Source: CAYLZN01 sp964387935
GTDB lineage: Bacteria; Acidobacteriota; Vicinamibacteria; Vicinamibacterales; JAFNAJ01
Assembly: GCA_964387935.1 (NCBI GenBank)
Contig: CAYLZN010000027.1
Location: 1-29,852 of the forward strand
Length of the DNA: 29,852 bases
Reading direction: 5' to 3'
In this document: positions 6,670 through 15,698 of the stretch, piece after piece
How positions within the stretch are numbered: position 1 is the first letter of the stretch
Layout: every line of letters starts with the position of its first letter
The notes under the pieces: model-generated
Database searches by the model: none
Seen by the model: the letters and a program-made list of their open reading frames with translations, nothing else
What the model was told of the DNA's origin: nothing
Made by a program: the position numbers and the translations under genes

Positions 6670-8811
6670 ATGACGCTGCCCGCTCCACCCGAATCGGCTG
6701 CCGAAAGGCGTGACGGCGCGCGGCGCCTGCTCTCGGCCTCGTCACGGTCCGTGCGCCACCGAGCCGCCTGGCTCGAGACGCGGCTCGGGCGCCTGCTCGC
6801 CGGCGCCCTCGCGGCGAAGGCGGTGCATGCCGTGCTCACCGCGGTGCTCGGCCCGGCCGCCTGGCTCGAGGCCATCGGCCTGGGCGTCTCTGCTGCGTTG
6901 CTGGTGGCGCTCATCTGGGGCCTGGTCCGCCTGCTGGCCTACGCGCGCCGGCGCTTCCTGTGGCGCGTCCGGCGCAAGCTGATTCTTTCCTACGTCTTCA
7001 TCGGGTTCGTGCCGCTGCTGCTCATCATCGCGTTCTTCCTGATCGCCGCGCTGCTCACCGCCTTCCAGTTGAGCGCCTACCTCGTCAAGCGGGGCGTGGA
7101 CGACATGGTTGACGACGTGACCCTGGTTGCGCAGACGGCGGCCGCGGAACTCACGAGGAGCCCGGGCACCGCGGTCGAAGACATCCTCGAACGCAAGCGG
7201 GCGCACGCGGCGACGCGATACCCTCGCGCCTCGCTGGTCCTGGTCCCTCGCGCGGACCGGGCCCGCACGGCAGGGCTCGCGCGCGCCGTCGGTCCGTGGG
7301 ACCACGACGCTCCGCCGGACGCCCTGCCCGTCTGGGTCGGCAGCACGGGTTTCTCGGGCCTGGTCGCGGCGCCGGTTCCCGACACCGACCGGGCGCCCGG
7401 CCTGGTCATCCGCGCGGTGGGGATTCCCGAGGGTCGCCAGCTTCCCTGGGCCGTCATCGTGGACGTGCCGGTGGACGTGCCCGTGCTGGCCGAGCTGCAG
7501 CGATCGACCGGCATCGACCTGACCGGCGTCGGGGTAGTCCCGCCCGGCGCGGGCCAGGGAGAGCCGTCGACGCGCGCCCGCACGGTCCCGCTCCTCACCC
7601 GCCCGGAGGCCGACGCGCAGCCGCGCGCGTTCACGTGGATGACGATCATCGACTATCGCGACTGGGCGTCGGGACGCAACGGGGCGCTGACGCTGTCCAT
7701 GCGGTTCGGGCTCCAGGAGATCTACAACCGGATCACCGGCTCCCAGAGCCGCCTCGGGGGGCTGAGCTGGGGCGAGGTGTTCATGCTCGTCCTGGGCATT
7801 CTCGCGACCCTCTTCCTGATCATCTGGGGCATCGCCCTCGTCATGGGGTTTGCGCTGGCCCGGTCCATTACCGGCTCGATCCACCAGCTGTTTGTCGGCA
7901 CCGAGCGCGTGCGGCTCGGGGATTTCACCCATCGGATCCGGGTGACCACGAAGGACCAGCTCGGCGACCTGGCCGATTCCTTCAACGAGATGACGTCGAG
8001 CATCCAGGAGCTGCTGCGGCAGCGCGAAGAGAAGCGGCGCCTCGAGGAGGAGCTGCGCATCGCCCGCGAGATCCAGATGTCGCTGCTCCCCCGGGGGGCG
8101 CTGCAGGCGCCCGGGCTCGCGCTCACCGCGCTGTGCGTGCCGGCCCGCGAGGTGGGCGGCGACTACTACGACATCTTCCACCTCGAGGGCGGTCGCCTCG
8201 GCATGCTCGTGGCGGACGTGGCGGGCAAGGGGACATCCGCCGCGCTCTACATGGCCGAGCTCAAAGGGCTGATGCTCTCGCTCAGCAAGACGATCGGCTC
8301 GCCCAAGCAGCTGCTGGTGGAGGTCAACGACATCATCTCAGAGAACCTCGACCGCCGCAGCTTCATCACGATGACGTACGCGATCGTCAATCCCGCCGCG
8401 CGCACCTTCACCTACGCCCGTGCGGGGCACACGCCCCTGGTGTACCTGCCTGCGGGGCCCGCACCCCGGCGGGCCCAGTTGCTCGCGCCGCCAGGCCTCG
8501 TCGTCGGCCTGCGCATCGAGGAGGTCTCGCGGACCTTCGATCGCCTGCTCGTCGAAAGCACGCTGCCGATGCGCGAGGGAGACCTGTTCGTCCTCTTCAC
8601 CGACGGCATCACCGAAGCCATGAACGGCCGCGGCGATCTGTTCGAGGACGCGCGACTGCTCGCGCTCGTCGAGGAGCATGGCGACGAGACCACGGACGTG
8701 CTCCGTGAGCGCATCCTGCGCGAGATCCAGGCCTTCGTCGGCGACGCGGACCAGCACGACGACATGACCATGATTCTCGTCAAGGTCGAGGAAGGAGCCG
8801 GGCGCCGATGA
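6670..8811 (+). CDS. Membrane HAMP-SpoIIE/PP2C serine phosphatase
   Basis: This is a 713-residue sensor phosphatase. Membrane helices lie at about 65-90, 103-135 and 370-396, and a poorly conserved extracytoplasmic domain fills 140-365. A HAMP linker (about 394-450) leads through a coiled coil (LRQREEKRRLEEELRIAREIQ) into an RsbU/SpoIIE phosphatase domain. Metal-binding aspartates are visible in GGDYYD (about 497-502), VADVAGKG (514-521), LFTDGITEA and DQHDDMT. Such enzymes dephosphorylate anti-anti-sigma factors in partner-switching cascades. No anti-sigma or STAS partner is encoded nearby, so its target is not evident. Its stop overlaps the RNase III fusion start (ATGA). Confidence 0.93.
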   Translation: MTLPAPPESAAERRDGARRLLSASSRSVRHRAAWLETRLGRLLAGALAAKAVHAVLTAVLGPAAWLEAIGLGVSAALLVALIWGLVRLLAYARRRFLWRVRRKLILSYVFIGFVPLLLIIAFFLIAALLTAFQLSAYLVKRGVDDMVDDVTLVAQTAAAELTRSPGTAVEDILERKRAHAATRYPRASLVLVPRADRARTAGLARAVGPWDHDAPPDALPVWVGSTGFSGLVAAPVPDTDRAPGLVIRAVGIPEGRQLPWAVIVDVPVDVPVLAELQRSTGIDLTGVGVVPPGAGQGEPSTRARTVPLLTRPEADAQPRAFTWMTIIDYRDWASGRNGALTLSMRFGLQEIYNRITGSQSRLGGLSWGEVFMLVLGILATLFLIIWGIALVMGFALARSITGSIHQLFVGTERVRLGDFTHRIRVTTKDQLGDLADSFNEMTSSIQELLRQREEKRRLEEELRIAREIQMSLLPRGALQAPGLALTALCVPAREVGGDYYDIFHLEGGRLGMLVADVAGKGTSAALYMAELKGLMLSLSKTIGSPKQLLVEVNDIISENLDRRSFITMTYAIVNPAARTFTYARAGHTPLVYLPAGPAPRRAQLLAPPGLVVGLRIEEVSRTFDRLLVESTLPMREGDLFVLFTDGITEAMNGRGDLFEDARLLALVEEHGDETTDVLRERILREIQAFVGDADQHDDMTMILVKVEEGAGRR

Positions 8812-9789
8812 GCGAGCCTGTCGTCGTCTTCCGCACGCACTCGGACGTCGAGGCGGCCATCGTCAAAGGGCTGCTCGAGAGCCAGGGCCTGCGCGCGTTC
8901 CTGGCCTCCGACATCCCGCACGCCATCCTGCCCCTGTCGGTGGACGGGCTCGGGGAAGTCCGCATCAGCGTGCCCGCGGAGGAGGCCGAGGAGGCGGACC
9001 GCGTCATCGCAGGCTTTCGTCGCGAGTCCGGCCCGGAGGTCGTCTCGATGACCGACGACCTGGCGGACGTGGAGGCGCAGGTGGAGCACCGGTTCCGGGA
9101 CCGCAACCTGCTCGAGCGGGCGCTGACGCACCGGTCCCGCGTGCACGAAGACGGCGAGCCGAGCCTCTCGGACAACGAATCGCTCGAGTTCCTCGGCGAT
9201 GCCGTGCTGGGATTCGTCGTGGCGGATCTGCTGTACCGGGAATTCCCCGCGTTCGACGAAGGCTACAAGTCGAAGGTCAAGGCTGCGCTCGTCTCACGGT
9301 CATCGCTGGCCGCCATGGCGGAACGCCTGGGCCTGGGCGCCGCGATGCGTCTCGGGCGAGGCGAAGAGAAGACCGGCGGCAGGACGAAGCACGCCCTGCT
9401 CGCGAACGCGTGTGAGGCGGTGATCGCCGCGCTCTATCTCGATGGCGGCGTGGACGTCGTGCGTCACGTCATCGGGCGCGAGTTCGGGCCGCTCGTCGAG
9501 CACGCGCGCGAGCCGGNNNNNNNNNNCGGCGTTGACGGGCGACTACAAGTCGGCGCTGCAGGAGTTCCTGCAGGCGCAGAATCGTCCCGCCCCCACCTAT
9601 CGGCTCACCCGCGAGAGCGGGCCCGACCACCGCAAGACGTTCGAGGTCGAGGTGTGGGTGGCCGACGACCTGCTCGGGCGTGCGGACGGCCGGACGAAGA
9701 AGGTGGCCGAACAAGGGGCCGCGCGCGGCGCCCTCGTCGCGCTCGGGGTCCTCGATGAGGACGCGTCAGTCGAACTCGATGATGCCTGA
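8808..9789 (+). CDS. rnc: DUF2007-RNase III fusion (interrupted by assembly gap)
   Basis: The first 70 or so residues resemble DUF2007 (a small 'signal-transducing' domain: LLESQGLRAF, VRISVPAEEAEEAD). From about 85 follows RNase III, the double-strand-specific endonuclease for rRNA and mRNA processing. The signature NESLEFLGDAVL lies at 123-134 with acidic Glu124, Glu127 and Asp131; LLANACEAVIAALYLD carries Glu203 and an Asn where many enzymes have Asp. The dsRNA-binding domain (YKSALQEFLQ onward) continues after the N run in another apparent frame, because the N count is arbitrary. ATG 9048, with GGAGGT at 9035-9040, could start a stand-alone RNase III. The end overlaps the convergent ATPase gene by 24 bp. 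Confidence 0.88.
9035..9050 (+). promoter_or_regulatory. Internal ribosome site and ATG within the rnc fusion
   Basis: GGAGGT (9035-9040) sits 7 nt before an in-frame ATG (9048) at the exact junction between the DUF2007-like part and RNase III. Starting here would give an RNase III of normal family layout. It may produce a second product or mark the true rnc start. Confidence 0.5.
9517..9526. other. Assembly gap (ten Ns)
   Basis: Ten Ns interrupt rnc between the catalytic and dsRNA-binding domains. Reading frames on the two sides join only if the true missing length is a multiple of three. Joining with zero missing bases gives REPAALTGDYKS, which already has a plausible RNase III linker length. 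The Ns are therefore probably a placeholder. Confidence 0.9.
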
Positions 9790-10974
9790 GGGCCGCGGGC
9801 GCGCGGGTGCGGTCGTCACGAGGGGCGCCGTCTCGGCGGGCGGCGCCGGGCGGGTGGCCTGTGGTTCGTGGGGCTCGACGTCACCATCGTCACGCGCTGC
9901 CGCGGCCAGGCGGAGCATGGCGTAGCGCTGCACCTCCACGACGACCGTCTCTTCCGAGGGCGGGCTGGGGCGCCCGTGCACGCGGATCCACAGTCGGATC
10001 AGCGGGTCGGCCACGCGATAGCGCTTGCGCTGGACCGTGATCAGGTCCACGTCCTCCAGCCAGCCCAGGTAGTCCTTGGTCGATCCAGGCGTCCGTCCCA
10101 GGCGCTGCGCGATGGCGGTGAGCGTGAGCGGCTCGTCTTCCGCCAGGACGTCGAGAATCGCTTTGAGCGCGCCGTAGCCGCGCGCGCGGTGCAGTCGCAG
10201 CTCGTAGCTGAACCGGCACCGGGCGGCCAGCGGGCCGCCGGGCGAGAGCCCGGCCACCAGGGCCCCGACGGGATCGGCCCCGCCCTGGTCTGCCATGGAG
10301 GACATCGCCTCGAGCACGGTGTGCAGGTATCCCGGACGGCCCGTGGTGAGGGCAAGCACGGCGCGGGCGAGGTCCTGTTCGGTGCTGCCCGGCGCCAGGC
10401 GGTGGGGGCTCTCGGCAAGCGCCTCGCTCACTTCGGTGACCGACAGGGGGGACAGCGGCTGCACGTCGAGCCGGCCTGAGGTCGAGGCCGCGAGCCGGGC
10501 CGCCCGGGTGGCGAACCGCGTGGCCAGCACGAACCGGTTCGGCGTCGAGCCGAGCGCGCCGACGAGGTCGGTCACCGCCGATCGCAGGCCAGGGAACGAC
10601 TCGAACGTGCGAAGGTCGAGGATCTCGTCGAGGAGGAAGGTGGCGGGCTCGCCCTCCGTCGTGCACGCACTGCACAGGAACGCGAGGCTCGCCTCGAAGG
10701 CCTCGCGGGGGCCCGTGACGTGCGCCGGAGACAGGTGCGACGTGCCCCTGAACGGTGAGGCCGCGGTGAGCGCGCGAAAGAACCGCTCGGGCGTGGTGGC
10801 GATGTGCTCGATGTCGACGTACTGGCAGCGCCGCGGCGTGAGGCGGTCGCGAAGCGCGAGGAGGACCGAGGTGCGTCCCGCACCGCACCCGCCCGTCAGT
10901 ACCGGGATGCCCCCGGACGTGTCGGCGATCGCGCCCGCCAGCCGTGCCGCCCCCGCGCGGGCCATCGTGGTCAT
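9766..10974 (-). CDS. P-loop ATPase with winged-helix C-terminus
   Basis: This 402-residue protein has a Walker A GGCGAGRTS (28-36), a Walker B TFLLDE (112-117), a sensor-like NRFVLATR near 160, and a C-terminal winged helix (about 265-330: LTAIAQRLGRTPGSTKDYLGWLEDVDLI). This is the layout of the archaeal-type ATPase_2/STAND-like group, which often acts in regulation. The tail after 335 is Pro/Ala-rich and poorly ordered. Its ATG overlaps the hutU stop by 4 bp, so it is translated with the histidine-degradation genes. No specific function is recognised; transcriptional or enzymatic control of the hut pathway is only a guess. Confidence 0.75.
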   Translation of the reverse strand: MTTMARAGAARLAGAIADTSGGIPVLTGGCGAGRTSVLLALRDRLTPRRCQYVDIEHIATTPERFFRALTAASPFRGTSHLSPAHVTGPREAFEASLAFLCSACTTEGEPATFLLDEILDLRTFESFPGLRSAVTDLVGALGSTPNRFVLATRFATRAARLAASTSGRLDVQPLSPLSVTEVSEALAESPHRLAPGSTEQDLARAVLALTTGRPGYLHTVLEAMSSMADQGGADPVGALVAGLSPGGPLAARCRFSYELRLHRARGYGALKAILDVLAEDEPLTLTAIAQRLGRTPGSTKDYLGWLEDVDLITVQRKRYRVADPLIRLWIRVHGRPSPPSEETVVVEVQRYAMLRLAAAARDDGDVEPHEPQATRPAPPAETAPLVTTAPARPRPSGIIEFD

Positions 10975-12641
10975 GCGCCGGCCCGTGGCGCCATGGGAAT
11001 CCGCACGCCCTCGCGCGCGGCGGTCAGCAGCGCGTCCGGGTAGCCGGCGTCGGCGTGTCGCGCCACGCCGGTGCCGGGGTCGTTGGTGAGCACCCGGGAG
11101 AGCTTCTCGTCCGCCTCGCCGGAGCCGTCGGCCACGATCACCATGCCGGCGTGCAGCGAGTAGCCGATGCCGACGCCGCCGCCGTGGTGCACCGAGACCC
11201 AGCTCGCACCGCTCGATGTGTTGAGCAGCGCGTTCAGGACGGGCCAGTCGGCGATGGCGTCGCTGCCATCCCGCATGCCTTCGGTTTCGCGGTTCGGGGA
11301 GGCGACCGAGCCCGTGTCCAGGTGATCGCGGCCGATCACGATCGGTGCCGAGATCTCACCACGGCGCACGAGGTCGTTGATCGCGAGTCCGAAGCGGGCG
11401 CGCTCGCCCAGGCCCAGCCAGAAGATCCGGGCCGGCAGGCCCTGGAAGCGCACGCGCGCCGCCGCCAGGCGAATCCACCGGCACAGCGGCTCGTCGTGCG
11501 CGAACATCTCGAGCGCCAGGCGGTCGGTCGTCGCGATGTCGCGCGGATCGCCCGACAGCGCCGCCCATCGGAAGGGTCCCTTGCCCTCACAGAACAGCGG
11601 CCGGATGTACTCCGGGACGAAGCCGGGGATGTCGAAGGCCCGGTCCACGCCGACGCTCTGCGCCTGCGCGCGGATGTTGTTGCCGTAGTCGAACGTGACG
11701 GCGCCGCGCGCCTGCAGGTCCAGCATGCCCCGCACATGCGCGGCCATGGCCGCCATCGACCGCGCGATGTAGCCGGCCGGGTCGCGCTGACGCAGCGCCA
11801 GGGCCTCCTCGTAAGGCAGACCGTGTGGCACGTAGCCGTGCAGCGCATCGTGGGCGGAGGTCTGGTCGGTGAGCACGTCGGGGATCACGCCGCGTGACGC
11901 GAGAGCCGGGATGACGTCCGCGGCGTTGGCGTGAAGCGCCAGCGAGCGGGCGGTCTTCTCGCGCTTCCAGCGCAGCACCGTGGCGATGGCGTCATCGAGA
12001 TCGGCGGTGACCTCGTCCACGTACTGCGTGGCCAGTCGCCGCTCGATGCGATGGCGGTCCACCTCCACGACGAGCGCGGCGCCGCCGTTCATCGTGACGG
12101 CGAGCGGCTGCGCGCCACCCATGCCGCCCAGGCCCGCGGTCACCGTGAGCGTGCCGGCGAGGCTCGAGGTGAAGTGTCGTCGCGCCAGCGACGCGAGCGT
12201 CTCGTACGTCCCCTGGAGGATGCCCTGTGTGCCGATGTAGATCCACGATCCGGCCGTCATCTGGCCGAACATCGTCAGGCCCTGGTCCTCGAGCTCGCGG
12301 AAGGTGTCCCAGGTGGCCCACTTCGGCACCAGCAGGGCGTTCGCGATGAGCACGCGCGGAGCCCAGGGGTGCGTCCGGAAGATGCCGACCGGCTTGCCGG
12401 ACTGCACGAGCAGCGTCTCGTCGTGTTCGAGCGACTCGAGCGAGGCGACGATCGCGTCGAACGCGTTCCACGAGCGCGCCGCCTTGCCAGAGCCGCCGTA
12501 CACCACGAGCTCGTCTGGCCGCTCGGCCACTTCGGGATCGAGGTTGTTCATGAGCATGCGGAGCGCCGCTTCCTGGTGCCAGCCCTTGCAGCGCAGGGTG
12601 GTCCCTCGCGGGGCCGTGATGGTTCGGGTCGCGCTCGTCAT
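10971..12641 (-). CDS. hutU: Urocanate hydratase
   Basis: This 556-residue protein converts urocanate to imidazolonepropionate, the second step of histidine degradation, using tightly bound NAD+ as electrophile. Family landmarks: MLMNNLDPEVAE near the N-terminus, GTQGILQGTYE, the NAD-contacting GLGGMGGAQPLA, PLFCEGKGPFRW with the conserved cysteine, HHGGGVGIGYS, and LTNDPGTGVARHADAGY near the C-terminus. The length is normal. It lies 96 bp after hutH on the same strand. hutI and hutG are not in the window. Confidence 0.97.
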   Translation of the reverse strand: MTSATRTITAPRGTTLRCKGWHQEAALRMLMNNLDPEVAERPDELVVYGGSGKAARSWNAFDAIVASLESLEHDETLLVQSGKPVGIFRTHPWAPRVLIANALLVPKWATWDTFRELEDQGLTMFGQMTAGSWIYIGTQGILQGTYETLASLARRHFTSSLAGTLTVTAGLGGMGGAQPLAVTMNGGAALVVEVDRHRIERRLATQYVDEVTADLDDAIATVLRWKREKTARSLALHANAADVIPALASRGVIPDVLTDQTSAHDALHGYVPHGLPYEEALALRQRDPAGYIARSMAAMAAHVRGMLDLQARGAVTFDYGNNIRAQAQSVGVDRAFDIPGFVPEYIRPLFCEGKGPFRWAALSGDPRDIATTDRLALEMFAHDEPLCRWIRLAAARVRFQGLPARIFWLGLGERARFGLAINDLVRRGEISAPIVIGRDHLDTGSVASPNRETEGMRDGSDAIADWPVLNALLNTSSGASWVSVHHGGGVGIGYSLHAGMVIVADGSGEADEKLSRVLTNDPGTGVARHADAGYPDALLTAAREGVRIPMAPRAGA

Positions 12642-12737
12642 CGAAGTGGTCCGTGGCGTGATGGCGCCGTGTGGTGAGGCTCTAGAACAGTACGGACGTC
12701 GTCAGCGGATGTCAATCGGATCGAAGGGACACGCGAC

Positions 12738-14282
12738 TCACGCGACCACCACCTCGCAGGCCTTGACAAGCGATGCGGTCTCGATCATCCGCGCGAGCGC
12801 TTCGATGTCCGGGGCCGGCGGACGATCGTCGACGAGGCGCGGGACCTTCGTACGCACGACCGATGCCACGCGCTCCAGGCTCGGCGACGACGTCAGCGGC
12901 CGCACGAGATCGAGGCCCTGGCACGCGCAGAGCGCCTCGATCGCGAGGACGCGCGTCGCCAGATGCACGGCCTCGGCCGCTTTCAGGGCCGCCGTCATGC
13001 TCATGCTGACGTGGTCCTCCTTGTTCGCCGAGGTCGGGATGGTGTCCACGCTCGCCGGGTGCGCGAGGGCCTTCAGTTCCGACGCGAGCGCGGCGGCCGT
13101 GACCTGGACCATCATGAAGCCCGAGTGCAAACCGCTGTGCTCGGTGAGGAACGCCGGCAGCCCTGACAGCGCCGGGTTCGTGAGCCGTTCGATCCGGCGC
13201 TCGGAGATCGTCGCCAGGTGCGTCACCGCGATGGCCACCGTGTCGGCAGCGATGGCCACCGGGGCCCCGTGGAAGTTCCCCCCGGAGACGATGTCCCCGT
13301 CCTCGGCGAAGACCATCGGGTTGTCGGTGGCCGCGTTGGCTTCGACCTCGACGATGGACCGCGCGAAGGCGAACGCTTCCCGCGCGGCGCCGTGCACCTG
13401 CGGGGCGCACCGGAGCGAGTAGGCGTCCTGCACCCGCCCGCAGAACTCGTGGGACTTGTTGATGGCGCTGCCAGCCACCAGGGCCAGCAGATTGCGCGCC
13501 GAGGCCAGCTGCCCGGCGAAGGGACGGGGTTCGTGAATGCGCGGCTCGAAGGGGTGGATCGACCCCTTCAGCACGTCGAGTGACAGGGCCGCCACGACGT
13601 CGGCGGTTCGCGCCAGGGTGAGCGCGGCGTCGAGCGCGAGCGCGAGGACGGCCGTCGACGCCTGGGTGCCGTTGATCAGGGCCAGGCCCTCCTTCGCCGC
13701 CAGACGCACGGGCGCCAGGCCTGCCGCGCGGAGCGCCTCGCCTCCGGGCAGGGAACGAAGCGGCGGCAGCGGACCATCCGGCGGGGCAGGGTCGTGCAGG
13801 ACCTCACCTTCGCCGATCAGCACCAGGGCGAGATGGGCGAGCGGGGCGAGGTCGCCGCTCGCGCCGACCGATCCCCGCGCGGGCACCTGCGGGTGCACGC
13901 CTCGGTTCAGCAGGGCGACGAGGTGTTCGAGCGTTTCACGTCGGATGCCTGAGTACCCCTTGGCGAGCACGTTCGCCCGCAGCGCCATCATGGCCCGCAC
14001 CGTGGCCGCAGGGAGTGGCACGCCGACGCCGGCCGCGTGGCTGCGCAGGAGATTCACCTGCAGGTGCTCGAGTTCCGCTCGCGGAATCCGGACGTCGGAC
14101 AGGGAGCCGAAGCCCGTGTTCACGCCGTACACGGGCAGCGCGCCCTCGGCCTTCCGATCGACGACGGCGCGCGCCGCATCCACGCGGGCGAGCGCCCCGG
14201 GGTGGATCAGGACCGGTGCGCCGGCCCGGGCGATCGACACCAGGGCGTCCAGCGTGAGCGATGCACCATCGAGCGCGATCAT
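12738..14282 (-). CDS. hutH: Histidine ammonia-lyase
   Basis: This 514-residue enzyme deaminates L-histidine to urocanate, the first step of the pathway. The Ala-Ser-Gly triplet (141-143, in GSVGASGDLAPLAH) cyclises to the MIO electrophile. The catalytic tyrosine lies in VYGVNTGFG (about 51-59), and NGTQAST, the substrate-pocket region, is present. It heads the reverse-strand hut operon and is divergent from purA, 96 bp away. The nearest -10-like sequence (TAGCAT) is only about 9 nt before the ATG and weak. Confidence 0.97.
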   Translation of the reverse strand: MIALDGASLTLDALVSIARAGAPVLIHPGALARVDAARAVVDRKAEGALPVYGVNTGFGSLSDVRIPRAELEHLQVNLLRSHAAGVGVPLPAATVRAMMALRANVLAKGYSGIRRETLEHLVALLNRGVHPQVPARGSVGASGDLAPLAHLALVLIGEGEVLHDPAPPDGPLPPLRSLPGGEALRAAGLAPVRLAAKEGLALINGTQASTAVLALALDAALTLARTADVVAALSLDVLKGSIHPFEPRIHEPRPFAGQLASARNLLALVAGSAINKSHEFCGRVQDAYSLRCAPQVHGAAREAFAFARSIVEVEANAATDNPMVFAEDGDIVSGGNFHGAPVAIAADTVAIAVTHLATISERRIERLTNPALSGLPAFLTEHSGLHSGFMMVQVTAAALASELKALAHPASVDTIPTSANKEDHVSMSMTAALKAAEAVHLATRVLAIEALCACQGLDLVRPLTSSPSLERVASVVRTKVPRLVDDRPPAPDIEALARMIETASLVKACEVVVA

Positions 14283-14352
14283 GGCGTCATGCTACCGCAA
14301 GCCGGTCGCCGCGCGCCGCCGGCGTCGCACGTTCCCCGTTCCACACGCCATC

Positions 14353-14361
14353 TGCTACGAT
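14353..14361 (+). promoter_or_regulatory. Extended -10 box for purA
   Basis: TGCTACGAT, identical to the extended -10 of the initiator tRNA, lies 17 nt before the purA ATG. No strong -35 is seen. The short leader fits a housekeeping gene transcribed from its own promoter. Confidence 0.5.
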
Positions 14362-14378
14362 GCTGCGGGTACCTGCTC

Positions 14379-15692
14379 ATGAATCTGGTTGTGCTTGGCG
14401 CGCAGTGGGGCGACGAAGGCAAGGGCAAGATCGTCGACCTGCTCTCCCCGCGGTTCCATCTCGTGGCCCGCTACCAGGGCGGTCACAATGCGGGTCACAC
14501 CGTGCACGTCGCGGGCCGGAAGTTCGTCCTGCGCCTGCTGCCGTCCGGGATCCTCCACCCGGGCACCACGTGCGTCATCGGCAACGGCGTCGTCGTGGAT
14601 CCCGAGGCGCTCTTCGCCGAGGTCGATCAGATCCAGGCCGTCGGCGTCGAGGTGGGGGAGCGCCTGGTGATCAGCAATCGCGCGCACCTCATCCTGCCTT
14701 ACCACCGCGAACTCGACGTCTTCGCCGAGGCGCAGCGCGGCGCACGGAAGATCGGCACCACCTCGCGCGGCATCGGCCCGGCGTACGAGGACAAGATCGG
14801 GCGGCGCGGCATTCGGGCAGGAGATCTCGGCGATGCCGCCTCCGCCGCGGCCGTCGAGGACGCCATTCGTGAGAACGTCGAGATGCGCAACCGGCTGATC
14901 GGCGAGTCCCACGTGGACTGGCGGGTCGTCGTGGACGGCGCGCGGGCGGCCTGGGCGCGGCTGCAGCCATGGGTGAAGGACGTGTCCGTCGTCCTTGCCG
15001 AGGCGCGCGCGGCGGGCAGGTCGGTGCTGTACGAAGGCGCCCAGGGGACGCTGCTGGACATCGATCACGGCACGTATCCGTACGTGACCTCGTCGAACGC
15101 CACCGTGGGCGGCGTGTGCACGGGCCTCGGCATCGGGCCCCGGGCGATCGACGGCGTGCTCGGCGTCACCAAGGCCTACACCACGCGCGTGGGCGACGGT
15201 CCAATGCCCACCGAACTGACCGACGCCATGGGCGACGAACTGCGCCGGCGCGGCCACGAGTTCGGCGCCGTGACCGGGCGCCCGCGTCGATGCGGCTGGT
15301 TCGATGCCGTCGTCGTCCGGTACGCCGCGCGCGTGAACGGCCTCGATGTCCTTGCGCTCACCAAGATGGATGTGCTCGACGGCCTCGACACGGTGCAGGT
15401 GTGCGTGGGCTATCGGGCTGGCGATCGGATCGTCCGGGAGTTCCCCGCGGAGCTGGGAGTCCTCTCGCGCTGTGAGCCCATCTACGAGTCCTGTCCCGGG
15501 TGGCGCGCTCCCAGCGCGGGGGTGCGCCGCTTCGACGACCTCCCGGCCGAGGCGCGCGCGTACGTCGCGCGCCTCGAGTCGCTCGTCGGGGTACCCGTCG
15601 CGATCGTCTCCACCGGGGCCGATCGCGACGACACCATCCTGCGGCAGGAGAGCCCGGTCGGCCGCTTCCTGCTCGAGCCGCGACCGGCGTAG
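14379..15692 (+). CDS. purA: Adenylosuccinate synthetase
   Basis: This 437-residue protein joins IMP and aspartate with GTP hydrolysis, committing IMP to AMP synthesis. The N-terminal GAQWGDEGKGKIVD is the GTP/IMP-binding signature with the catalytic Asp. GHNAGHT carries the catalytic His. GTTSRGIGPAYEDK, EGAQGTLLDIDHGTYPYVTSS and the switch region near TGRPRRCGWFD are all present. ATG 14379 places the first strand (MNLVVLGAQWGDEGKG) directly at the N-terminus, as usual. The ABC transporter gene begins 6 bp later. Confidence 0.98.
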   Translation: MNLVVLGAQWGDEGKGKIVDLLSPRFHLVARYQGGHNAGHTVHVAGRKFVLRLLPSGILHPGTTCVIGNGVVVDPEALFAEVDQIQAVGVEVGERLVISNRAHLILPYHRELDVFAEAQRGARKIGTTSRGIGPAYEDKIGRRGIRAGDLGDAASAAAVEDAIRENVEMRNRLIGESHVDWRVVVDGARAAWARLQPWVKDVSVVLAEARAAGRSVLYEGAQGTLLDIDHGTYPYVTSSNATVGGVCTGLGIGPRAIDGVLGVTKAYTTRVGDGPMPTELTDAMGDELRRRGHEFGAVTGRPRRCGWFDAVVVRYAARVNGLDVLALTKMDVLDGLDTVQVCVGYRAGDRIVREFPAELGVLSRCEPIYESCPGWRAPSAGVRRFDDLPAEARAYVARLESLVGVPVAIVSTGADRDDTILRQESPVGRFLLEPRPA

Positions 15693-15698
15693 GCCGCC

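Noticed and set aside
6742..8181. Long reverse open frame within the phosphatase gene
   Set aside because: It mirrors the phosphatase coding sequence and has no recognisable fold.
9405..9420. Loss of the RNase III active site (Asn in LLANACEA where Asp is common)
   Set aside because: Other RNase III proteins are known, from memory, to have Asn there, and the remaining acidic residues are intact; not evidence of inactivity.
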